Source: CALSMU01 sp965230225
GTDB lineage: Bacteria; Bacteroidota; Bacteroidia; Flavobacteriales_D; Parvicellaceae
Direction: 5' to 3'
DNA: 64,000 bases
NCBI GenBank assembly: GCA_965230225.1
Contig: CBDDKM010000010.1
Coordinates: 186,001-250,000, forward strand
In this document: piece after piece, positions 1 through 8,448 of the stretch
Layout: each line of letters begins with the position of its first letter
How positions within the stretch are numbered: the first letter of the stretch is position 1
The notes under the pieces: model-generated
Databases searched by the model: none
The model's input: the letters and a program-made list of their open reading frames with translations, nothing else
Told to the model about the DNA's origin: nothing
Translations under genes and position numbers: made by a program

Positions 1-2204
1 ATGGCATTACCTGTAGTTCCATTTAATTCAATTCCTGAAATGGTATTGTTAGCTATAACATTTCCCTGATTGGCACCCGTTCCACCTATTTGATTTGTGG
101 TAGCTCCATTAACAAGTTCAACTCCTTTACCATTTCCTCTTATAAAGTTTCCAGTATAATCCAGACCAATGTAATTACCCATTACAATGTTATTACTTCC
201 TCCATCAATTAAAACTCCTGCAGCACTATTACCGGAGATCACATTGAATTCACCTGTTTGATCTCCCCCTACTTTTACTCCTTGTACACCATTTCCAATG
301 TTTACTCCATCTTCATTAGCCAAAGTAGTACTTCCATCTACTCCCAACCCTATGATGTTTCCGATAATTTTCGTTCCTGTAGCAGACCCTCCAGCATCGC
401 CAGAAATGTGGATTCCAGCAGTAACTCCGCCAATAACGTTTTGATATTTAAGCAAATCACCACCGATGATGTGATCCTGATCACTAATAATCTCAATTCC
501 TGTAGCACCTGCCGGGTTAGCTACGACGTTAACTCCAGTACCATCCAGTCCAATAAAGTTATTGGTAATGTAATGTCCATACCCATTGGAAACCAAAATC
601 TGAGCAGTAGCATTTCCTGAAATTACGTTGGTTGCACACTTATAAGTACCTGGTGTATAGCTTGATCCTCCCACAATTACATCATCTGGGTTAGATTCCA
701 GCATTACTCCCACATCGTTTGAAGCTACTCCAGTACTTGCAACATTGACCCCAATATGGTTAGCTTCTAGCTTTACAGCATCACATTGAATCTTTATACC
801 TGCACCAGAGAAACTGTTAATGGTCAATCCTGTAATGACACTATTGTCTGCTCCCGGATCAGTTAAGAACCCGTCAGAAACAATTCCTCCTACAACTTGA
901 ACAATGGGATTAGCCACGGTTCGTTCTTCTCCTGGAATACCAGGTCCTGGACAAGAGCTTCCTTCTTGCGTATACCCATTTAGAGTAACCTCTCTGTCTA
1001 AAATGTAAGTAGTAGCAGCATTAATGGCATAAGGTCCTGCCCCCATATCAAACACGATTGAATATGGAGGAAAACTTGATCCAGAAATGTCTTGAATAAC
1101 CCCTCCTAAGGAGTTTGGAGATGTTCCACCTCCATTATGGGTAACAATGTGACGAGAATACTCGATGGCACCTGCATCAGCAGCTTTTACTCCGGACACC
1201 TCTAAAATTCTGTGCGATAATCTGGCATCATAAGCAGGGAGAGCACTATTTCCCCCAACATTTATTGCCGGACTACTTGGGTTAATGATTGGATTGTATT
1301 TCATCCCATAACCATCTGTTACTACAGTTCCTGTTATGTAAGGGTCCATTGCAGAAGAAACATCATCCGTACCTACCATTGTAAACGGCACCCCGGTTGC
1401 TTTAACAATATTTCCTCCTGCAGAACTCATAGTAGGTCCACCACCAGTTCCGATCATATCCGACTGAGCAGTTAAGTCCGTATGAAAAATGTTATTCTGA
1501 AAAGTAAACGTTCCTCCCCAGGGAGAAATCGCTTGTCCGTAGTTAGCTGTATTGTTGTAAAAAGTACAGTGCTGAATAGTATGAACACCGCCATTAGTAC
1601 TTATGGCTCCACCGTTTCCTGTTCCGGAAGTATTATTGAAAAAGGTAGAATTAATAATGTTGTTTGATCCATTGATCAAATGCATTACTCCCCCATCGGT
1701 ATTGGTAGAGTTACCAATAAATGAACTGGAATAAACGTTTACATTTCCTCCATTGCTAAAAATACAGGAAGCTGCTCCTGTGCTTGAGTTCCCCTCAAAT
1801 AAACAACGCTTAACGTTTAAGGACACTCCGGATGGGATATCGAATACCCCCATAACTGCATTCTCAAATCCTACACCAATCATATCCAACGATGCTCCAC
1901 CGGTTGCAGCAACGTTAATCATTCGACTACTGGTTAATCCAGAACCATCTACTTTAAAGTGAATCGGATTGGGACCTACAACCACTACTCCTCCATTCAT
2001 GCTGATTGGAGTGGTAAGCATTACGGTTCCTTTTACATCGATAAATACGGTATCTCCACTTCCTGCGGCCTGGAGCTCTGTTCCAAACTCTCCCGCAGAA
2101 CCGGCATCCGTAAGTAGGGTGACATATCTATTTTGGGCAAAATTCACCTTCGAAACACAGGTAAATGCCGCCAAAACAAGCAGTCTTATAATAAACTTAT
2201 TCAT
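1..2204 (-). CDS. Secreted parallel beta-helix repeat protein (3' end outside window)
   Basis: Reads leftward from ATG at 2204 and stays open to the window edge, so the C-terminus is missing and about 734 codons are visible. Residues 1-24 form a signal peptide ending in NFAQ. The N-terminal part has beta-helix rungs with inflammatory-looking repeats such as SFIGN and CTFYNN. Around residues 320-360 a choice-of-anchor Q-like stretch ends in DAGAIEY. After it come classic NxIG/GNxISGN rungs, for example GNYIGLDYTGNFIRGN and QIGGTGANQGNVIAN. Such proteins are large adhesins or polysaccharide-binding surface proteins. The missing C-terminus probably holds a T9SS sorting domain (inference). It is transcribed away from the SurA cluster, and TTTGTCG boxes lie about 90-125 bp upstream. 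Confidence 0.85.
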   Translation of the reverse strand, partial: MNKFIIRLLVLAAFTCVSKVNFAQNRYVTLLTDAGSAGEFGTELQAAGSGDTVFIDVKGTVMLTTPISMNGGVVVVGPNPIHFKVDGSGLTSSRMINVAATGGASLDMIGVGFENAVMGVFDIPSGVSLNVKRCLFEGNSSTGAASCIFSNGGNVNVYSSSFIGNSTNTDGGVMHLINGSNNIINSTFFNNTSGTGNGGAISTNGGVHTIQHCTFYNNTANYGQAISPWGGTFTFQNNIFHTDLTAQSDMIGTGGGPTMSSAGGNIVKATGVPFTMVGTDDVSSAMDPYITGTVVTDGYGMKYNPIINPSSPAINVGGNSALPAYDARLSHRILEVSGVKAADAGAIEYSRHIVTHNGGGTSPNSLGGVIQDISGSSFPPYSIVFDMGAGPYAINAATTYILDREVTLNGYTQEGSSCPGPGIPGEERTVANPIVQVVGGIVSDGFLTDPGADNSVITGLTINSFSGAGIKIQCDAVKLEANHIGVNVASTGVASNDVGVMLESNPDDVIVGGSSYTPGTYKCATNVISGNATAQILVSNGYGHYITNNFIGLDGTGVNVVANPAGATGIEIISDQDHIIGGDLLKYQNVIGGVTAGIHISGDAGGSATGTKIIGNIIGLGVDGSTTLANEDGVNIGNGVQGVKVGGDQTGEFNVISGNSAAGVLIDGGSNNIVMGNYIGLDYTGNFIRGNGKGVELVNGATTNQIGGTGANQGNVIANNTISGIELNGTTGNA

Positions 2205-2293
2205 AGGAATAGATTTAGGTCAGCTATAATCAGACTAATTTACAACCAAAAAGGCTGCAAATCACCTTCTTTACATAACCGACCAATGTACGA

Positions 2294-2329
2294 TGACAAA
2301 CCGACAAAGACAAGGTTTGAAACGACAAA
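2294..2329 (-). promoter_or_regulatory. Repeated TTTGTCG boxes upstream of the beta-helix gene
   Basis: Read on the gene's strand, two TTTGTCG copies (2302-2308 and 2323-2329) lie 21 bp apart, two helical turns, with a variant TTTGTCA at 2294-2300. The same heptamer recurs three times upstream of the secreted gene at 14724-16673. A binding role is inferred only from spacing and recurrence. Confidence 0.3.
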
Positions 2330-2380
2330 CACCATTTTTCACCCCTTGTTTAGAATGAATCAACCTTAATTCCCTGAAAC

Positions 2381-2411
2381 AAAAAAAGGAGATGATAATC
2401 ACCTCCTTTTA
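2381..2411 (-). terminator. Intrinsic terminator of the PpiC/SurA cluster
   Basis: Thirteen-base arms AAAAGGAGATGAT and ATCACCTCCTTTT can pair with one wobble. On the minus strand they are followed by a run of T. It lies 21 bp after the stop codon of the gene at 2432-3772. Confidence 0.75.
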
Positions 2412-2431
2412 AATCGAATATTTTTATTCCT

Positions 2432-3772
2432 CTATTGGCGCAATAACCAATTGTTTTTGAAGTCACAATTTTGATAGTCTTCATCAATCCTAATGTAGAC
2501 ATTTCTAACTTTACCATTGATCCATTCATCGGTTACTTTAGACTTCTTTTCCGCTAAGGCATAGTTCTGAATCATTTGATAATCATCCTTTAAATTAGCC
2601 TTGTGAGGCTCAGTTCTTTCATCCAGCTTAACAAGTCTATAAGCCACTCCATCTCTGTTTTCAAAGTAAATTGGTTTGGAAATCTCACCTTCTTTTAAGT
2701 TGTCAATTCCCTTAAATAACTGCGGGTCAATTTCCTGCATATCCCAATACATCGATCCGGTATTTTCGTTGTAAAGAATCCCTTTACTTCCTTTCGTTTG
2801 ATCGTCTGTTGAGAATTTTCTAACTGCATCATCCCAGGTTAATCTTTCTGCCTTAATTTCAGTAGCAATAGAATCTAATGTGTTTTTAGCTTTAATCAAT
2901 TGCTCATCACTTACCTTAGAACAAAGAAGAATATGGCTACCTATATACTGCTCCCCTCTTCTCTCATCTATTTTTACAATGTGAAACCCATAAGGAGATT
3001 CAAATACATCACTAATTTCTCCAATTGGAACTTTAAATGCTACAGCATCAAATTCAGGAACAAAATCACCTCTGGTAACCCAACCAAAATGACCACCCTG
3101 ACTTTTAGATCCAGGATCGCATGAGTAAAATTCGGCAGCTAATTTGAAAGAAAGTTCACCGTTCTGAATCTTTGTTTTAATACCCATCAATTTATCCTTT
3201 ATACGAGCTTTCTCATCATCCGTAACTTCAGGCTGAATAACAATCTGAGCAACAGCGATTTTACTTCCTATATCCGGAATACTATCTTCTGGAAATGAAT
3301 TGTAAAAGTTTCTAACCTCTTTTGGAGAAATCGTCACATTCTCTGTAATTTTTTGCTGCATTTGTTGAGACTTCATTCTATTTTCAATCTGAATGAAGAA
3401 TTCGTCTTTGATCTCCTGAATGGTTTTTCCGTAGAATTTTTCCAAATCAGCAATACCTCCCGGCATTTGGCTGGCAAAATAATTAATACGTTGATCCAAT
3501 TCGGCTGTTACCTGTGCTTCTGTTACTTCTATACTATCAATTTCTGCCTGATGAAGTAATAAGCTTTGGAACATCAACTCTTCCAGAATAAAACAAGCTG
3601 TGTTTTCATCGGTTGGAATTCCTTGTTGTTTAGCTTGTAATAATTGTTCGTCTACTTCCGATTTAAGAATGGCTTTATCTCCAACAACCGCTATTACTTT
3701 ATCTATTAATTGTTGAGCAGAAGCAACACTTACTAAAAATACGGCTAGTATTGATACTATGGTCTTTTTCAT
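2432..3772 (-). CDS. SurA-like periplasmic peptidyl-prolyl isomerase, two parvulin domains
   Basis: A 446-residue protein with a signal peptide (residues 1-19, ending SVASAQ). A SurA-like N-terminal chaperone helix bundle follows, with the characteristic KVIAVVGDKAILKSEVDEQL start. A PpiC/rotamase domain lies around residues 173-276 (GGHFGWVTRGDFVPEF, SPYGFHIVKI). A second, diverged one lies around 278-395. The family chaperones unfolded outer-membrane proteins across the periplasm. It is the last of three co-directional folding genes (spacing 18 bp to the lipoprotein gene upstream) and is followed by a terminator. It is the best SurA candidate here; the paralogue at 4762-6714 has a less SurA-like N-terminus. 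Confidence 0.88.
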   Translation of the reverse strand: MKKTIVSILAVFLVSVASAQQLIDKVIAVVGDKAILKSEVDEQLLQAKQQGIPTDENTACFILEELMFQSLLLHQAEIDSIEVTEAQVTAELDQRINYFASQMPGGIADLEKFYGKTIQEIKDEFFIQIENRMKSQQMQQKITENVTISPKEVRNFYNSFPEDSIPDIGSKIAVAQIVIQPEVTDDEKARIKDKLMGIKTKIQNGELSFKLAAEFYSCDPGSKSQGGHFGWVTRGDFVPEFDAVAFKVPIGEISDVFESPYGFHIVKIDERRGEQYIGSHILLCSKVSDEQLIKAKNTLDSIATEIKAERLTWDDAVRKFSTDDQTKGSKGILYNENTGSMYWDMQEIDPQLFKGIDNLKEGEISKPIYFENRDGVAYRLVKLDERTEPHKANLKDDYQMIQNYALAEKKSKVTDEWINGKVRNVYIRIDEDYQNCDFKNNWLLRQ

Positions 3773-3790
3773 TTTCTTTAATTGGTCAGG

Positions 3791-4651
3791 TTAGTAGGTT
3801 TCTACATTCTGACTGTTATGCGCATCCTGATACAAACTTTCTCTTAAATGTTCTCTCAGTTCACGCGTTCTTAAGTTCAAAATTATGCTTTTAATTTTTT
3901 CTCGTTCAAAACTCAATGGAGAGATGGCATCCTTCAATCTGGAATCCATCACATTGATGTAGTAAACGAAATCACCCTCTTCAAACGATACTTTTTTCTT
4001 TTTTCGTATAAATGATAGCTTATTTATATCCTGAAGTGGTACTTCTTTTAACACATCATCAAAAAACAACCATTGATTAGGATCGTAATAGAAATTTACC
4101 GCATATAAATCTGCGTAACTTCTTAAGTTATTTATATCCACTTCATTCTCTAGCTTATACAATGCATCTACTTTTTCTATTCCTGGAGTTCCCTTAGAAA
4201 ACTTTAGGTATAGCACTTTAACAATGTAATCTTTTAGCATGAAGTCTTCCTGATGATTATTGTAATAGTCTACAATTTCATTCTCTGCCACCACGGTATC
4301 TAACCTTTCTTTGATGTATTGTTGTTCGTAAGCAAATATGATTAGCGATCTTCTATACTTCTCCAATCGATCATTCACGTCCTTCGCCTCCTGTGGCAAA
4401 ACTTCTTCTGCCTTTTGAAGTACAATTTGCTCCTTGATCCAGTTCTCTTTATACTGATCTAAAAACAAAAGGCTGTCTTCTTCCGAAAGTCCATCGGGAA
4501 CAGCATTTTCTAATTCCTCCAATGTTAGGTATACTTCACCAACCCTGGCTACTTTCTCACCTTCCACTTCTACCTCCTCTTCTGTACAAGAATACATAGT
4601 CAATGCTATAAGAGGCATTAATAAGGTATACAGAAGATGATTTACTTTCAT
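3791..4651 (-). CDS. SurA_N/PpiC-like lipoprotein without a rotamase domain
   Basis: 286 residues when started at the ATG at 4651. An upstream in-frame extension to 4696 would place 15 residues ahead of an obvious lipoprotein signal, so it was rejected. Lipobox LTMYSC gives a lipidated Cys near residue 21, followed by an acidic tether. The rest looks like the helical N- and C-terminal parts of SurA-type chaperones (VARVGEVYLTLEEL; C-terminal FEREKIKSIILNLRTREL). No GGxxG or YGxHI rotamase motif is visible. It lies between two PPIase genes. Inferred role: membrane-tethered folding helper for outer-membrane or secreted proteins. Confidence 0.75.
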   Translation of the reverse strand: MKVNHLLYTLLMPLIALTMYSCTEEEVEVEGEKVARVGEVYLTLEELENAVPDGLSEEDSLLFLDQYKENWIKEQIVLQKAEEVLPQEAKDVNDRLEKYRRSLIIFAYEQQYIKERLDTVVAENEIVDYYNNHQEDFMLKDYIVKVLYLKFSKGTPGIEKVDALYKLENEVDINNLRSYADLYAVNFYYDPNQWLFFDDVLKEVPLQDINKLSFIRKKKKVSFEEGDFVYYINVMDSRLKDAISPLSFEREKIKSIILNLRTRELREHLRESLYQDAHNSQNVETY

Positions 4652-4761
4652 AAAACGAATAACAGGAGTAGTTTCCTGCGGTTGATGTGGCTGCAAAGTA
4701 AAGAAAAAAGCACCACCCTGTGAGGATGATGCTTATAAAAAATGTTAATGATTTCTTCTTT

Positions 4762-6714
4762 CTAAGGTTTGTTTTTAATGGTATACAACACCTCTTTATC
4801 AATGGTTACCGGATACTTAGCTTCTAGCTCTTTTAACCAGTCAGACTCTAATTGGTCCTGATAAGCTGCAGTAACTACACCTTTCGCCTCTTTCAATTCT
4901 TTCGGAGCGCTAGGCACATTCTTATCAATTACTACAAAACAGTGTTTACCATCAATTACTCTAGGTTTGTTAACTCCCATTTTCCAATCAAAATCTTTAA
5001 TGATCTCTTTGGACTCGTCGATGAATACTCCTTCTTCAAAAGTAATGTTCAATTGAGAATCTCTGTTTAAGTAGTTAATAATCGAATCCATTTGAAGTTC
5101 TCCCTTATTCACTAAATCAAATGCTTCATTGATCACTTCTCTTTTAGTAGAGCTAAAAATTCTAGCCTCTACTCTGTCTGGCCACATGTACTCGTTTTTA
5201 TGAGCTTCGTAGTATGCCTGTAATCCAACGGTATCTTTAATTCCTTTGCTCCATACCTTTTGGTCCGTAATTTCGAACAACAGGATTCCATCTCTATATT
5301 CTTTCAATAAAGCTTTAAACTCAGGATACTTCGTTTGTAATTGAGTCTTCTCGTAAGTAATTAAAGAGTTTGAAATAAATCTATCAAAACGTTGTCTTAC
5401 ATAAGATTCAAGATCCATAGCCTCTCTTTTCGTTTGGTTATTAGCCATGAACTGAATTAAATCTTGTTGAGTAAACTTTTGATCAGCAAACTGGAACAAA
5501 GGTTTTTTCATTTGACTTTCTTTAGAATCCGGTTTCCACATTCCTTTAAATATGGTACTATCAACAGCGGCTACCACCTTTTTGAAAGACTTGTATTTCT
5601 CCTTGTATCCGTACTCAGTTTTAAGCTTTTTCATGAAAAGCTCCTTGGAAATTTGAGATCTGGAATCTCTTTGAATTCTATTCTTCAATTCCGTTCTCAT
5701 GCTCTCTAAGTCTCCAACCGGCTTATAGTTCACTCTTTTAATAATGTGCCATCCTGCTCCAGTTAAAGTAGGCTTAGAATAATCCCCATCGTTTTTAAGA
5801 CCGAATGCAGCATTTTCAAACTCCATGAAAGTTTCTCCCGGTTTGATCCAGTTCAACTCACCTCCTCTAGGTGCTGATTTTCTATCCTCAGAATACTGTT
5901 TTGCCAATTTATTGAAGTCAGCACCTTTCTCTAATTGCTGGTAAATTTCATTAATCTTTTTCTCCAGGTTTTGCTTTTGTTGATCTGAAGCATCCTCTTT
6001 TACACGTAGCATGATGTGAGCTACTTTGATTTTTCCTCTTCCGTCTCTTAAATCAGATGGGAAAACCAGATGATACCCAAATCTTGTTCTGAAAGGCATT
6101 GAAACTTCACCAACTTTAGTATTGAAGGCTGCCGACTCAAAAGCATATACCATCCTGAAAGCAGTAAAGTACCCTAAATCCCCATTGTTTCTTTTTGCAG
6201 AAGGGTCTTCAGAAAACTTCTTAGCTGCATCGTTAAAATCAAGATCTCCTTTAGCAATTTTGCTACGGATATCCATGATCTTATTGTACGCTCTAACCGT
6301 ATCTGATGGACTTGGATTAGGATTTAGTTTAATAAGAATGTGACTAGCTCTAATTTCATTTTTAGTTCTAAAGTAAGCTTCCTGAATCAACTTTTCATTA
6401 ACTTCCTTATCTACTAAATATGGTTTTTCCAATTGAGCTTTATAACCGGCCAATTCCTGAACAAATTTTGCATTGGTGTCTAAGCCAAGTTCTTCAGCTT
6501 CCGCTACCTTTAGTTTAAACTTGGTGAAGAGTTCCATGTACTCATCCAAATCCTCCTTGGTTGCAACATCTTCTTTTTTGTTTTTCCAATAGATCTGTTC
6601 GAACTCCGATTTATAAACCGGCTTTCCTTTAACAGTCATAATTACCGGATCTTTTTGTCCAAACGAAGATCCTAACAGCCCAAATACAAAAAATACAATA
6701 ATCAGTCGTTTCAT
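4762..6714 (-). CDS. Periplasmic peptidyl-prolyl cis-trans isomerase, tandem parvulin domains
   Basis: 650 residues with a signal peptide (1-19, GLLGSSFGQ). The N-terminal substrate-binding region contains KGKPVYKSEFEQIYWKNK. One PpiC/rotamase domain spans about 121-226 (IRASHILIKL, NNGDLGYFTAFRMV, RFGYHLVF). A second spans about 228-331 (VAHIMLRV, RGGELNWIKPGETF, GAGWHIIKRV). The long helical C-terminal half (about 340-650) has no recognised domain. Both rotamase copies keep the HI and GGxL/GDLG landmarks and look catalytically competent. It is the first gene of the three-gene folding cluster, 37 bp downstream of guaB, so transcription may continue from guaB. Confidence 0.88.
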   Translation of the reverse strand: MKRLIIVFFVFGLLGSSFGQKDPVIMTVKGKPVYKSEFEQIYWKNKKEDVATKEDLDEYMELFTKFKLKVAEAEELGLDTNAKFVQELAGYKAQLEKPYLVDKEVNEKLIQEAYFRTKNEIRASHILIKLNPNPSPSDTVRAYNKIMDIRSKIAKGDLDFNDAAKKFSEDPSAKRNNGDLGYFTAFRMVYAFESAAFNTKVGEVSMPFRTRFGYHLVFPSDLRDGRGKIKVAHIMLRVKEDASDQQKQNLEKKINEIYQQLEKGADFNKLAKQYSEDRKSAPRGGELNWIKPGETFMEFENAAFGLKNDGDYSKPTLTGAGWHIIKRVNYKPVGDLESMRTELKNRIQRDSRSQISKELFMKKLKTEYGYKEKYKSFKKVVAAVDSTIFKGMWKPDSKESQMKKPLFQFADQKFTQQDLIQFMANNQTKREAMDLESYVRQRFDRFISNSLITYEKTQLQTKYPEFKALLKEYRDGILLFEITDQKVWSKGIKDTVGLQAYYEAHKNEYMWPDRVEARIFSSTKREVINEAFDLVNKGELQMDSIINYLNRDSQLNITFEEGVFIDESKEIIKDFDWKMGVNKPRVIDGKHCFVVIDKNVPSAPKELKEAKGVVTAAYQDQLESDWLKELEAKYPVTIDKEVLYTIKNKP

Positions 6715-6751
6715 AGTCTTCTATTCAATTGCTTCGAGTTAACGTAGTTTT

Positions 6752-8224
6752 CTACTTAATATTATAATTAGGTGCCTCTCTCGTAATGGTTACATCGTGT
6801 GGATGACTTTCGTTAATACCAGAACCGGTAATTCTAACAAACATCGCATCCTTTAACTTCTCCATATTCGGAGCTCCACAATATCCCATTCCTGCTCTAA
6901 GGCCTCCCATCAATTGATGCATGATTTCTTCCAGTTTCCCTTTAAATGGAACTCTACCTGAAATTCCTTCCGGCACCAATTTCTTTATGTCATCTTCCAT
7001 ATCCTGGAAGTATCTATCTTTTGATCCTTTTTGCATTGCTTCAACAGATCCCATACCTCGGTAAGATTTAAATTTTCTTCCCTGATAAATAATGGTCTCT
7101 CCAGGAGATTCCTCCGTTCCCGCAAACATAGACCCCATCATAATGGTATCAGCTCCTCCGGCAATGGCTTTCACCAAATCACCAGTAAAACGAATCCCAC
7201 CATCGGCAATAATTGGAAGATCTTTTCCTTTTAGTGCTTTGGCCACATTCATTACAGCAGATAATTGAGGCACCCCAACTCCTGCAATAACTCTAGTGGT
7301 ACAAATGGACCCAGGTCCAATTCCTACTTTTACTGCATCAGCTCCTGCTTCATATAAAGCTAAAGCGGCTTCACCAGTAGCTATATTCCCTACTACTACC
7401 TGTAACTCAGGGAATGCATTCTTTACTGACTTTAACACTTCCACTACCCCTTTAGTATGTCCATGTGCTGTATCAATTACAATTGCATCCACTCCTACAT
7501 TCACCAGTGCTTCCGCTCTTTCTACCACATCTGCAGTTACTCCAACTGCAGCAGCAACACGTAAACGCCCATATTGATCTTTACAAGAATTTGGATGTTC
7601 TTTTACCTTTATGATGTCTCTAAAGGTTATTAACCCAATCAATTTGTTTTGGTCGTCTACAACGGGTAATTTTTCTATTTTATGTTCCTGAAGAATTTGT
7701 TCAGCAACCGATAATTCAATGTTTCCTTTTGCCGTAACCAGATTTTCAGAAGTCATTACATTCTCAATGGAATTGCTCATGCTTTTTTCAAACCTTAAGT
7801 CACGGTTGGTAACAATACCAATTAGGTAATTGTTGTCATCTACAACTGGAATACCTCCAATTTTATTTGTAGCCATTAATTGAAGTGCATCTCCAACTTT
7901 TTTATCCTTACTGATGGTAACAGGATCTAAAATCATACCACTTTCAGAACGCTTAACTTTTCTTACCTCATTCGCCTGAGCCTCTATGGTCATGTTTTTA
8001 TGGATCACTCCAATACCTCCCTGTTGGGCAATTGAGATGGCCAAAGCATGCTCAGTTACCGTATCCATTGCAGCAGATACGATAGGCGCATTTAACGTAA
8101 TTTTTTTAGTAAATTTTGATTGAAGTCTAACCTCTCTTGGGAGAACTTCTGAATAAGCAGGAACCAACAATACATCGTCGTATGTTAACCCTTCTCCAAT
8201 AAACTTTTCTGAATCTAATGACAT
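6752..8224 (-). CDS. guaB: IMP dehydrogenase
   Basis: 490 residues, the usual full length. It converts IMP to XMP with NAD+, the committed step of GMP synthesis, in the cytosol. The TIM barrel is interrupted by two CBS domains (about residues 95-145 and 155-210; PVVDDNNYLIGIVTNRDL). The catalytic loop GIGPGSICTTR places the active Cys at 308. The flap and GMGSVEAM loop follow at about 380-400. The N-terminus (LTYDDVLLVPAYSEVLPR) is canonical, so the ATG at 8224 is secure. It is followed at 37 bp by the folding-factor cluster and preceded by a good -7 element. Confidence 0.98.
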   Translation of the reverse strand: MSLDSEKFIGEGLTYDDVLLVPAYSEVLPREVRLQSKFTKKITLNAPIVSAAMDTVTEHALAISIAQQGGIGVIHKNMTIEAQANEVRKVKRSESGMILDPVTISKDKKVGDALQLMATNKIGGIPVVDDNNYLIGIVTNRDLRFEKSMSNSIENVMTSENLVTAKGNIELSVAEQILQEHKIEKLPVVDDQNKLIGLITFRDIIKVKEHPNSCKDQYGRLRVAAAVGVTADVVERAEALVNVGVDAIVIDTAHGHTKGVVEVLKSVKNAFPELQVVVGNIATGEAALALYEAGADAVKVGIGPGSICTTRVIAGVGVPQLSAVMNVAKALKGKDLPIIADGGIRFTGDLVKAIAGGADTIMMGSMFAGTEESPGETIIYQGRKFKSYRGMGSVEAMQKGSKDRYFQDMEDDIKKLVPEGISGRVPFKGKLEEIMHQLMGGLRAGMGYCGAPNMEKLKDAMFVRITGSGINESHPHDVTITREAPNYNIK

Positions 8225-8277
8225 CGAATATGAATTTATTTAATGTGTGAAATATCTACTTTAAAAATAAATTCGTG

Positions 8278-8285
8278 CAAAGGTA
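8278..8285 (-). promoter_or_regulatory. -7 promoter element of guaB
   Basis: On the minus strand TACCTTTG matches the Bacteroidota -7 consensus TAnnTTTG exactly. It lies about 54 bp before the guaB start. No clean TTG was found at the expected -33 distance. Confidence 0.5.
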
Positions 8286-8448
8286 ACAAAATGTTGATTA
8301 ATCGAGAAGGTTTTAGCATTTAATTCAAAACATTTTTTGCCACATTCCAACCAATCTCAATTTTATCAGACTCTTATATGAACCAACCCAATTGGTTAGT
8401 GTAATACAACATAAAAAGAGTACTTTTATTAAAAACCCTGAAAAGATC

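Noticed and set aside
258..2369. Several plus-strand frames at the left edge
   Set aside because: They lie opposite the open minus-strand beta-helix gene, whose rungs and signal peptide are unmistakable, or in its upstream region.
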